From positions 1 through 64,000 of the forward strand of contig JAYMTL010000080.1 in assembly GCA_036897445.1 (NCBI GenBank): a stretch of DNA of 64,000 nucleotides, in the 5' to 3' direction. The position numbers and the translations under genes are program-made. Below, in pieces: positions 24,553-35,511 of this stretch. The first letter of the stretch is position 1. Each line of letters begins with the position of its first letter. Below the pieces are notes generated by a model. It searched no databases. It had not been told where the DNA came from and was given only the letters and a program-made list of their open reading frames with translations. Origin of the DNA: Pelargonium tetragonum (Eukaryota; Streptophyta; Magnoliopsida; Geraniales; Geraniaceae).

Positions 24553-26448
24553 AAGGTCTCTGCTCCATTTAAATTAGATAAAAGATCTTATTAATAAAAG
24601 CGAGGAGTGCTAATCACCGTAAGCATAAAAGTGGAATACTAATACAAAAAAAGGAGCCTCTAGTTTCTTTTTAACTAATGAAAGAATAAAGTCCAGTAAT
24701 TTCCGTTGTGTTATTAAGTTAAGTGTGTAAATCTTGACTGAGCTGAATATTTTGTCTTTGACTCAATTACCAATTGGGCCAAAAGCGGATTGCTGACATT
24801 AATCTTTTAGCCCCTTTGTATCCTTTTACTCATAAAGAACAAGAACCTATGTCGTAATCTTAGGCCAGGAGCTTTTCTCCCAAAAAGGAGTTTTTGCTCG
24901 GTCCCAGAAATCCGAGTACTCTTAAAAGTCAATCTGGGTTTCGTAGGATATAACTTGGACTCCAACCTATTTATATAGGGTATATAAAATATATAAAGTC
25001 AAAAAGCTTCCCACGAATGAATTCGGGCCCCTACAGGATCCCCCGTTGATTGCTTGTATAACTTTTTCTTTTTTTAATCCTTATAAAAATAGGTACGACC
25101 TGTATCCCTATAAGGGTACTCACAGTTGTTGAAATAAGGAGGGGGAGGTCCTTCGTTTAAAGTCTTTGAAAAGCTGTGTCTTATATAAATTGTTTTAGAA
25201 TTGACCGTAACATGAGCCGGCGGAGAGTTAGATTTTTTATCCAGTTAACAAGTTATGAAGGATTGAATTTAAGAGTAAGAAAATTCTCGGTAGACATGAA
25301 ATTAGAACCACCTTTTTGCAGCAGTCCTCGTTTGGTTTCGACACCTACGACTAAAAAACTAGTGAATGCAACCCCTATATCTTTTTGTGTAGAAAGAGCT
25401 TGATAAATGTGGATTAGTAAAATGTAAGGTACACTCAAGTAAAACCAAGGAACTCTATTAAGGTTCTTACTTATGTTATGCGGACCAAAAATGAAGGCCT
25501 ATTAAGTTAAAACCCTTCTACCAGAAAAGCAGAAAAGGGTAGCCCAAAAAGCTTTTACCCTTTTTTCGATAGTACGCTAGATTGACTATCCCTATAATAC
25601 AGAAAAAACCTTTGAAGTAGATGTAACGAACTGCCGGCAGCCTTAGACAGGGATACTCTTAATCTTGTGTAAATACCGCCTTTTAATGAGCTAGAAGACT
25701 CCTTTGGCAAAGTTTACTTTAACTGCTTCACCCTTGTGTTAGTTGCTACCTTACAGGGGAGTCCTTAGTAGTCAAATTTGAGATTTGTATTTAATTGGAA
25801 CCCCTTTAACTATAGTTTTTGTACCGGTTTCTTGTAAGAGGAAAGATTAATTATTCTTATGAGAATGTACTTCTTTTTAATAGAGTTACTATTCAAAAAT
25901 TCTTACATGGACTTAACATGTTTCTCATCTGTCGTTACTAAGGGGTATCCGCCTTACCTTACAGAAGCTAAAAGTATATTCCCAGTTCAAAGATCCCCTC
26001 GTCAAAGCAGAGATTTATTATAAAGAAGTTCCTGCTCCCTATGCGGACCCCTTAGTACACGAAATTTTATGCTTTGGAAGTTTACACAAAAGTTCTGGGT
26101 TAACTGCTTAGTGCTTTGTATTAGGAAAAACTTTTTTGAATTTTACCGCTAAGCAAGGCAGATACTTTAAGCCGAAGCCCTCTTTATGGTAGAAACTAGT
26201 TTTTCCCAAGAGTATTAACTTTTACTTTGTTTGATTTACTATGCTATTAATTCTGGAAATATCTATTAGGCTGGCTATAACACTCAAAACACACATACAC
26301 CGAATTCTTACGGATGTAGAAAGCAATCGTCTTTATAATAACTTTAGTTAGAGGGCTGCCTGTACTACGACCTACTATTTCTAAGCAAGTTATTAAAATT
26401 TCCCGGACCTTCTTAGTAACTCCTTGCAAGTAGTTTTAGAAGAGAATT

Positions 26449-26722
26449 TGCACGGGGTGGCGAAAGTAAAGACCATATAATTAATTCAGGGAATCCCTGG
26501 AAAAGAAAGATATTAAAACGTAGGAAAAAGTGCTTTGAGTGCTCGAAACTCCGGATTTCAAAAACTTTCCTGAGAATGGTCTTATAAAGCTGCCGGGGCT
26601 TCCCTTTAGTATTTCTTTAAAAAAATGAAGGTACAAATTTAGACAAAGTACTTTGTAACACCAAAGAATTTACAAGGTTATTTTACTCTAATTATTTGCG
26701 GGTTTATAGGCCACCCCGTGCA
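26449..26722. repeat. 274-bp element bounded by 13-bp G+C-rich inverted repeats
   Basis: TGCACGGGGTGGC (26449-26461) is the exact reverse complement of 26710-26722. The arms are 10 of 13 G/C in A+T-rich DNA. The interior holds a tight hairpin, CAGGGA-A-TCCCTG (26487-26499), and a 14-bp palindrome, ACAAAGTACTTTGT (26643-26656). The architecture of a closing helix with nested hairpins suits a structured non-coding RNA; a small element with terminal inverted repeats is the alternative, though I see no convincing flanking target duplication. I looked for RNase P RNA signatures: GCGAAAGTA near the 5' side and CGGGTTTATAG near the 3' side are only weakly reminiscent. No open frame fits inside. Confidence 0.7.
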
Positions 26723-29700
26723 GCTCTTTTTTATATGTTACTCTTTGTTTTTATTGTACGACAGGATTCTGATGAAAGAGGCCCCTTTTAGAACTAAGTA
26801 ACTTAATACCTATATTATAACCCGGAATTCTTTATCTCAAGTTAATCTGGATTCCTTGTTAGGAACTACTTCCGAAGCTTTACACTCCTAGTCTATGGGG
26901 GCCTTTAAAAACGACCTAGACTTGCGGGAGCTGCTTTTTAGGAGGTAACTTTATAACTAGAGTAAACAATAACAGGGGCTTGCTACCTTAAAAGTTTTTG
27001 TCAGTCGTAGATTTCTATATAAAATTCCCTTTAATTAATAAGCTCTAGGCTTACTGTAGCAGTTGTTTAGTATAGTGTATATAGGTATTGTTCTAATGAA
27101 TCTAAATAGGTTCTATTAAGGATTTCTTGAAATGAAATGTAAATGAGTCTTTGACTTCTAGAATTTCTTAGTTAAAGTAAAGCGGGTATTAAGGAAAAGC
27201 TTCTTATCGGAACAGTGTAAGTGTAATATAGGTAACTATAAGGAACTTTCTAAAGGTCAAAGGTAATGTAATTAAGGGTAACTTCGCGAAGTAAAAAAGA
27301 AAGATAGTAACTATTGCCTGTGTATAACTTTTCGTAAAACATAAAATAAAAGTCAATATTTCAGGAATTCTTTGTGACTAGATAAGACACCGCGCTACTC
27401 TTTTAAAGCGGAATAAGAAAAAATGCCTGGGATCCGCATCAAGCTAAAGAGCCACTTCCTCGTCGATCTCATGATATGCCTAAAGGGAAAGATATCCCAT
27501 AATATAATTCTAGTTCTAGCTTCCAGTTCCTTGATCCATGTTAGATTCATAAGTATTTTAGTCGAACTCCAATAAGGTCTCAGAATCCAGGAATTTCTTA
27601 GGTTTTGATTCATGAATTTCGGAGAATGAGATGGGAGGTTTTAAAACTTAACACTTCTCCGTATATTTAGCTGTGCTAGCCCTGAAGGAAACTTTAGACT
27701 TATGTAAGTGTCTTATTAAGTTAAGATTTGAAATCAAGTAGATTCTAAGATATTCATACTTGTATAAATAACAAGAATTTCTCAGTTGGGAGTTCGGGAA
27801 CTGGGTGCAAAAGTGTAAATAACGAAAGTTATAAGCAGTTTCGTCAGAATACGGGAAGTAACTAATATAAAAAGAAGGTAGGAGCCCCTAAAAGGTGGAT
27901 TTATTATGAATCACGATTATCCTTTTAAAACAATAAATAGTAAAACAATTTGCCGGCAGAGAGAATTTTATTGGTGATGCTTATAAGTACCCTATTTATT
28001 CTTATTTTAAGCGAGCACCTAGACTTTATCTTTGCAAAAGCTGGGGAATAGGCTTACTAAGACTTATTTTATTTGAAGATACCGCTATTTATAAGTTAAT
28101 AGGGTATTCTTTCCCTTTTTTTCCTTTTGTTAACTAGAGTGTGGGACATGCAAGCAGCCTTAAGACTTTTCTTTAAACTTAGAAATTAAGAAAGCTTTCT
28201 GGACGAGTGTACGCTTCTGAAAAGAGGTTCCATGCACCCTTTTTCTATTAGATATCTTATATAATTCTAATTTTTGCTTATCACTATTCTTAACTTTATT
28301 TGATTAGATCGCTCCCAAGGTCTCCACTAAGTAAGTCTTAATTTTTCTTAATATTAGATTAGGAACTAGTTTCTATTTCTGAGGATTTGAGCTCTTGGCT
28401 ACAATAAAAAAGAAATATAAGAACTCTCTGAAGTGAAAATTCCTGTTTTAACACTTTGTTTCGCGCGGGTTCCCTGCTAGGTTTTATCTATTGGACCCTA
28501 TAAAAGCCCGAACTAAACTATTAGATAGAATATACGGATAGTGTTTTATCCTTTTTGAAGTTTAACGAGATTGGATATATCCACACATACTTAAAAAAAA
28601 AGTGCGGAGTCTCCTTATAAAGTGCAATAGTAAGCAAGATTCTTTATATTAAATTAATATTACTGCAGGGATTTAAATATTCTTAAAAGGGCAAGAAGCT
28701 CCTTTAGTCCGTAAGTGGCTTCACTTCAATTGCGAACATGAAAAGATAAGGGTTCCTAGGCCCTAAAATTCCTTACGAAACGAAACAACTATACCATATT
28801 GCTACACATCACTCCTAGCAAAGCCTTATCTACTCCTGACCCAACACCCCTCTTATAAGATTAAAGCTCCTGCTTTGACCTTAGTATTTCTTTGTTTGTA
28901 TATTTCAAATAAAAAAGACTGGAGGTCCTGTCAAAATCTAAGTGTAATGCAGGAAAAAGGGGGTTTAAATACAAAGCATAAACGTAAAATGAAATACAGG
29001 TCTTAAAACAAGGATAAATCTTAACTTGCATGCTAATAAAGCTTCTTTTTGTCCTTTACTTTAATTTACGAACAAAATGAAAGAAATGAGACTATCATAA
29101 AGAATTGTCCGATAAATATGTAACCATTATTTTCACCCAAAACGCTTGCAGTTTATCTAACATTACCCTACGTTGTAAAGACCCTCTATTATTTTTTACT
29201 AAGAGCTCGGTGGAAACCTTTGCTATGGAATATAGAACATGCTTTTTTTTGAAACAATATTCCAGTATATCCGTTAAGGCAAAAGACTCTCCCGTCTATT
29301 TCAGGGTAAAGTGAAATTATCTTTTTATATCTAAGCAAGATTATGCCGGTTTAAGAACCAAAAGGAACAGTACATCAAGGAAGACTTTGACTTAATTTCC
29401 TAAGCCCTCGAACACTAAAAAAACAAGTAGAACATGAAGAAAGTATATCCTTTTTCTATGCCTTGACTAATATAGTTTTTTTCTCGGAATCCCTAGAGTT
29501 TAGTATGTAGTACGAGATTCTTTAGTTCTAGTTTTGGGGTTTACTAAGCTTCTCCTTCCCTAAAAAAAAGAGTTGCAGCAGACATTTCCAAGTCTTATCT
29601 GTTAGTTCCTAAATTCTGTTGCAATAAAACCCTTTATTCTAAACTTTAGTAGAAAGCTCTAGCTGTACCTTATATAATTGTCCGATAGAATCTAGTTCCT

Positions 29701-32700
29701 TAACTTGAGATCAAGGGAAACCCCGAAAAATCTAAATAGACAGCCTCACAATTAGACGAAAGGACGCTAAGTTGAAATGAAAAACAGGGCTCACTAAAAA
29801 GAGTTGACCCCAGAGTTAATTAAAGTTTTAGAATAGGAGAACCCACTTCATAAAAAAGACAAAACAACTTCCAGTTCTTGTTTATCTAAATTTTTTAGCC
29901 TTTAAATAGCTCAAGAAGTCCTGTGAAGAGTAAAACTAAAGAGGGCTCTGCTATAAGTATAAGTCCTTTATATTTCAGTTCCCTTAAGTGAGTAAATCTT
30001 ACTAATATACTAGAATAGGGTAAAGGCAGAAATTTGCTGGTTTAGAAGATTATAAGGAGCTCTACAAATTAGCAAGGAACTAAAATGAAAAAGGGTTTAC
30101 TAAATAGGATTTTAAAAGGAGCCACAAAGTACATTATTTACACTTGTACAATATGAATTAAAGACTGGAATAAATTCTGCTAAAAAATTTTGGGAGATTC
30201 CTACACAAAGAACTTAAAAACCCTGCCGGCTACTTTTTAAGGGGAATTCCGTAACTCTTATTTTATTCCGGATTTACTTTATTTATATTTAGCAGGAAAG
30301 TTAGGTCATTTTATTTACGATATTAAGAACTTAAATTTACCTTTATTCTCAGAAACTCTAAAAGGTTAGAGCACTCTTTATATAATATAGTCGATAGTTT
30401 ACTTTTATTAGCTTACTTTTTTTAGTTTTACACAGGCAGCTTTAGAATATGATCCACGAAGTTTCAAATCTCATAGGACTTAACGCTTAACAAAAAAACT
30501 TTTGGATTACAATCAAACAAAAGGGTTACACCTCAACTACCCAAATTGAGTTAAGACTCTTTATGTTTCGTTTATTTCGTGCATTAGGAGTAAACCTCAC
30601 ATATTTTTAGCATAAGAAATTTTGGATACTTGCCTAGGCTTTTTTCCTCTAAAATAGAATGATTATTTTTAGTACGACTTAAACTAAAAACTTATTCAAG
30701 ATTTGCCTTCTTATGGTACGTACCCCTGCTACAGCTCTGGTAGAGTCGGCAGCAATTCAACTTGTCTTTTATTTACCGAAGAGAGTTACAGGAAGGAAGT
30801 TTGTTTACTTTTGTTGGTATGAATTTTAATCCTATAGGGTGTTTGCGTAGGTTAAATAAAGTACTTAATTCGAAAACTAAGTATAATTTTGGCTTTTTAC
30901 ATACTTTGTGAACTCGCCTTTATATGAGCTAATGCTAGTTATTCTAAAAGGACTCTGACTTGAATAAAAGGATTCTGAAACCAGACAGAAAAGGTTTACT
31001 GCGGATTTTTATAGGATACCTCGAGAGAATTTATCCTAAGCCGCAGAGTTCAAAAAGGGTGTTAGTATAAGTACTTTCTCAACCGTGAAATGTAAACTAT
31101 TTAAAGGGTTACAAGGCTCTCTTGCAAATACGGGAACAAAATTTAACAAGACTGAAAAACTCGCAAAAGAAATTTGATAAAAGTAAATAATTCAGAATCT
31201 GGGGTTGAAGGTTCCTAAATTTCTTTCTTTGCGCTACCAGACCCGGTATTCCTGGGATATAGATATAGAAGGTAAAATAGCTCTTAAACCCGCCTGCCTT
31301 TAAGGCTATCTCCGAGTTTGTCCAACCCAAGACTTTTGCTTTCAGTACTAAATACTTTGTCTCAGAGTTGCAGAGGATTCCTATAAAAATTGTAGAGTTC
31401 AACCCAAATTTTGCCGGGCTTGGCTTTGGCCTAATATATTTCGAGTATCTTATACTTAATTTCGAACCTCTGCCCTTAAATTCTATTTATTCGAGAAAAG
31501 GTGAATTGCAAACTCTTATTTTCATGTAAATATTATACTCATTGAGTTTCATTTAGACTATAGTAAGTAGTAAAGTCGGATAGTCGTTTCTCCAGAGAGT
31601 GTCTTTTTGTATACAGTCAAATGAAAAGTTTCTGGATTTTAGCTTGCCAAAATAATAAATGAAAGGAATCACAACAGTTTTAGCATTTATTACTATTACT
31701 TTTTCCTTTATAAAACCTTTCTGCTAGGAATTTAATCTTTAGTGTCTCGACCCTAACTGCGAGTGTTTAACACTACAATTCGACTGTAAAAGCATAAAGT
31801 TATTAATTTGGGAACCCGTAAAAAAGGAAATGAAAATTTTTATTATTTTTAGAGCTACTGGTTTATGATCTTTTATATTTATAGTACCCGAAATTCTGTA
31901 GCAATTTAATTGGTTTTCTTGACAATAAGCCTGCTATGTAAGCTATCCGGTAGTAGACCTGAGTATTTCGTCGAGAAGTTTTCACTAGCTACGTAGGGGA
32001 TTAAATCCTGCACCGATAAAATTCTTAAATAGGATCTTGATTTCCTTTTTATCTCTCAACCTTTTTTTAAGTATTCCGAATCGCTTTTATCCAGAGAGTA
32101 AAAAAAAGCTTGTAACATACTCTAGTAAGTAGGGTTGGGCTATAAAAAGCTGTAACGTTGTGTGAAAATTCTTACTATATTAAGATTTTTTAACTTTCAA
32201 ATAAGTGGAGTTTCCTTAAGAAATTCTTGAGTATAGTTAGCCAGTAAGATTTCTGTTCACCGGGGTACCCTTGTACTTTATATCATAGGGGTGTCACTTG
32301 AATTTCAGTGTACTGGTAGCTTATTAAAGGGCCCCTTATGGAATTCTCAAAAAAGCGCTGTTGTACAAGTTGAAAGACTAAATTAGAGGTGACCCCAACT
32401 ATACGGGCAATTCTTAACGACTTCATGAAATAACTAAAATACCCTGAGCTTTGTTGAAGTAAGAAAATATAATAAAGGGAACCTATATACTATAGAAATT
32501 TAGCACGTATTACAAACTCCAAAAGGATGTAGATTTCTGAAATAGAAGTTTCTATTTAAACCAAGGGATTCTAATAAAGTCTTCGAACAGACTTTTTTTT
32601 GATATTTAACGAACCAGGCGCCCCAACCCGAAAAACAAAAAGGTATTATACTACCAATCAGATAAGTGCCATAAGCAAAATTAGTCAATAAGAGTACTCT

Positions 32701-33626
32701 CGTATAGCTGGCTGAACACACACCTTAGAAATCCTAGGAGAGCTCCGACTACTAAAAGTATACTTAAAAGTATACCTTATTACAGATTAAAAATAAGGCG
32801 TTTTATCTCCGGAACAAATAGAGTAAGACTGGAGGTTCACTGATTAAAACATTCCCCGTTAATAGAAGCTTCAGTTAAACCGCGAGGCTTTTTTGACACA
32901 TGTTTTTGAAGTCTATTATTTAAATCCAACACCAGAGGCTTATACAGGATACTTCTTTTTGGCTCCATTCACGAGAGATCAGAGTGTTTTTTTTATTACA
33001 ATGTTTTTCTTAAGCCCCTGTAAATAAGTTAAGTTGTTAAAAAGTATAGAGTTCTCCTTTTTAGACTTAATGAAACACCTAGAAATGAAGTGGAAGAGAC
33101 CCTATAGGAAAAGTTAGTTATTAGTTTACACAATTATCCTTTGGAACAAATACTTACGCGGTTCAAATCCGGATTTCATTTCAATATTTACAGAAAAAAG
33201 AAGCTTCTAACACAGAACTAAAAAAGATACATATATCTCAACGCGCACTACCCTTACTAATTACTTACAACTAAACTTTCCCATTCTACTGGAGGCCCGA
33301 TTTAAAAGATATCTAGTCGAAGGGTTTCCTTATTTTAGTCTAGTTATCTGTTGATGACTAAAAACATCTAAAGAGGGATAATACACCTAAATTTCAGTGC
33401 TCTCGGAAAATTCTATGGAAATTTGACTATACTGTAACTAGGAATCCTATTACTTACGTCGGTTGTGGTTACTAACTATACTGAGCAATTGCTTTTGCGT
33501 TTTACACCAAAACGCCTCTAAAATCTATTAGCTATTACCATAAAGAAAAAGAAAGTTCTACTAAAAAAACTTTTGACTATATACCCTAGCTAAGTATAAG
33601 CAAACGGAACTTCTACAAGTGTTCAA
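26723..33626. other. Gene-free stretch
   Basis: No gene seen. It contains a TATTAAATTAATAT word (also part of 57912-57930), a 12-base tandem duplication at 32754-32775, and ordinary GGANTCC/GGGCCC motifs (for example GGGCCC at 32329). A 97-codon minus-strand frame at 31109-31402 is unlike any family I know. Confidence 0.5.
32754..32775 (+). repeat. Tandem duplication, 12-base unit
   Basis: AAAAGTATAC at 32754-32763 is repeated at 32766-32775, separated by TT; the first junction also forms the palindrome AAGTATACTT. Confidence 0.7.
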
Positions 33627-33812
33627 ATGTATATACTCTTTCTTTTTCTTCTTTTAAAGGTTTTCGCTCTTCTTTTTAACAAACCGCAGTGTCGTTTAGA
33701 TAAGAAACAAACTAGAGAAATGGAAAATAGAACTCTTAATCTTCATCTTCTTTTTACAGTCCCTACTCCTTTAGAGTTTAAGCCTATAGGTTTTTCTATT
33801 GTTTATACTTAG
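33627..33812 (+). CDS. Possible short ORF, 61 codons, unknown
   Basis: ATG at 33627 to TAG at 33810-33812. The predicted protein opens with a hydrophobic stretch of about 15 residues rich in Leu and Phe, followed by a basic middle (DKKQTRE) and a mixed tail. I do not recognise it. It is listed only because its third codon positions are strongly A/T and it lacks the G-run/C-run motifs that litter the surroundings. It also sits exactly where composition changes: a GA-rich simple repeat follows the stop and the skewed block begins behind it. No ribosome-binding sequence or neighbouring gene supports it. It is as likely to be a chance frame in low-complexity DNA. Confidence 0.15.
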   Translation: MYILFLFLLLKVFALLFNKPQCRLDKKQTREMENRTLNLHLLFTVPTPLEFKPIGFSIVYT

Positions 33813-33832
33813 AAGAGAGAGAAGAGAGAGAC
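33811..33832 (+). repeat. GA-rich simple repeat
   Basis: Two imperfect units of AGAAGAGAG directly after the stop of the short frame ending at 33812. It marks the edge of the skewed block. Confidence 0.7.
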
Positions 33833-34300
33833 AGGATAAGCTTTCCCTCCCTCATAGTACAATCTTTTTATCTAACTTCTATCTATAACTTAAAAAAAGT
33901 ATAATACAAAAACGACTATAATATAAGGAAAAACCCTAACTATTACGAATATCCTATATCTCTATTACTATATATTCTTTAATAACTAACTACTAACTTT
34001 ACTATCTCTATTATCTAGTATATCCAGTAGTTATTTATCTACTTGCTAACAACAATCCTAATAGGAGGACTTTCCTGTCTACAGCAGCTCGCATACTAAG
34101 TGGTCTAGGTAGTAAGGGTATATCCTATTTCTCCCATAAGAAATTCTAGCTGGGTTTAACTAAGAAAATCAGTCTGTTAGGTATTAAGAAGAAGGTTCAG
34201 TCTAGTAAGTCTATAGAAAAAAGAAGAAATAGAAAAAGTAGGCAATAACGCGTAAGTAGATATTTTCAATACACTATATAAATAACATAATTACATTACC

Positions 34301-34320
34301 TCGGCTTCGCTACAGTCGGT
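34301..34320 (-). repeat. G+C-rich element, copy 1
   Basis: On the minus strand CCGACTGTAGCGAAGCCGA. It matches CCGACTGGAGCGACAGCGAG at 59894-59913 at about 16 of 20 positions. G+C clusters of this flavour (for example CGCTATCGCTTCACTCGG at 54029-54046) are common in green-algal organelle spacers. Confidence 0.55.
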
Positions 34321-34474
34321 AACAAAGACACTACCATAATCCTATTAAGCTTATACCCTCATTAAGGATAAACACAGAAGGAAGAGTAATACACCTTAAA
34401 GAGCCCATTATAACCCATAGACAATATCCTTACTATCTTATACAACCTTAAGCAACCTATACAATTTTAAACTA

Positions 34475-34522
34475 TCTACCCATATAGCCATATAGATAAG
34501 TAACTAATACAAATACATATAA
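34475..34522 (-). repeat. T/G-rich repeat, copy 1
   Basis: Reverse complement aligns with 59652-59697, sharing TTATATGTATT, GTATTAGTTA and ATGGCTNNATGGGTAGA-like words with only small length differences. Confidence 0.55.
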
Positions 34523-35245
34523 CTAATTACTAGCTACAAGGAATAACCCATAACAATAGAATAATAAGAATCTCTATAATGATAATAGCTCCTTTCCTTA
34601 CTAATATAAGATAAGGTAAGTAAAGATTACCAAAGGTTAGACTGAGTGGGGGTAATATTTAAGGCTATTCACAGTACTTGAACCTATTACTCGCGATAAA
34701 GTATTAAAATGCGAAAAAATTGGATACTTTGTTAGCTCAAGGATCGGATTGTACGGAAATGAGAGGGAAACCCGGCCTTCAAAACATCTTTTAGAACAAA
34801 GGATATCCACGAATTTGCTAATTTTATTGTACGCGCCATAATTCAAATTAAGGGGTTGCGTGCATTTTAAGAGACGTATTTCTGATACAGGGGTTGCCAA
34901 TTCCCACAAGAGAATGCACCTAAAATCAAGTCTTTCTAGAATAATAATCCGAGGAAAATGCGATGCTTGTTAAAAGTCTAATATTAAGACTAAAAAAAAG
35001 CGAAAGACATAAAGAAACCAAGCTAGACCTCCTGCGAATTGACTCTTTTTTAAGTGAGTCAATTTGATATTAATATTCGTAAAAGGACTTTCAAAGGCAA
35101 AAGCCAAGGATCCCTTCTAAGATAAGATTTAGGGCAGGTAAGTCAAACGGGTCTATAATCAAGAATTCCCTCTGTTAGTTTATAAGCGCTCTAAGGCAAT
35201 AAGGAGAAAGTCATAAAAGTTGTTAGATAGTAAGAAGGCTGGAGT

Positions 35246-35260
35246 GTAGCTAATGGAAAC
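35246..35260 (+). repeat. Copy of GCTAATGGAAAC word
   Basis: GTAGCTAATGGAAAC; its last 12 bases are identical at 60717-60728 and 61954-61965. It resembles the GYAGCTAAAGG word and is probably a sub-type of the same repeat. Confidence 0.7.
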
Positions 35261-35491
35261 CAGTAAAAGGTATTCCGGTAAACCCGTCTTAACTAGTTTG
35301 ACTGAACCTCCGATAGTTTTTTGTATAGAGGTTTCTTAGTTTCTTTTTCTTATAAGTGTTATGGATAGGATAGGGACTTGAACTCATGTAGTTAAGGCAT
35401 TCTGTACTCTGTAACTAGCGTGTTCGGCCTAAAATCTTTTTCAAGAAGGGAGTTGCTCTTGTAGTATATACTGCTGGGTTTGAACCTTTGT

Positions 35492-35511
35492 CTTAGTATA
35501 GCTATGCTAAG
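35492..35511. repeat. 20-bp near-perfect palindrome
   Basis: CTTAGTATAGCTATGCTAAG is symmetrical except one T-G wobble pair. Confidence 0.7.

Larger units (their letters stand above)
21111..26440. other. Gene-free stretch with hairpins
   Basis: No gene seen. It holds the hairpins at 21905-21938 and 24515-24552 and several GGANTCC motifs (21760, 21790, 23543, 24957, 25758). Two tRNA-like fragments, at 22158-22245 (minus) and 22813-22829 (plus), fail to fold as whole tRNAs. The longest frame of the window, 98 codons at 22081-22377 on the minus strand, overlaps the first of these and has no recognisable family. Confidence 0.5.
33833..34640 (-). repeat. Skewed low-complexity block, inverted partner of 59.6 kb
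   Basis: No gene seen. The + strand is rich in C, A and T with CTAT-like steps, so the minus strand is T/G-rich. Read on the minus strand it contains TTATATGTATT, GTATTAGTTA and ATGGCTATATGGGTAGA in 34475-34522, and then, further along, a G+C-rich 20-mer at 34301-34320. The same items occur in the same order on the + strand at 59652-59697 and 59894-59913. The motif density typical of the rest of the window is low here. Confidence 0.55.

Noticed and set aside
26449-26722. RNase P RNA
   Set aside because: Only weak resemblance at both ends; the conserved core strings are not present, so the name is not used.
31109-31402. 97-codon minus-strand frame
   Set aside because: No recognisable domain or neighbour; chance length.
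35366-35440. Possible class II tRNA on the minus strand (GGCCGA start, GAGTTCAAGTCCC end)
   Set aside because: The T stem does not pair and no anticodon arm can be drawn.
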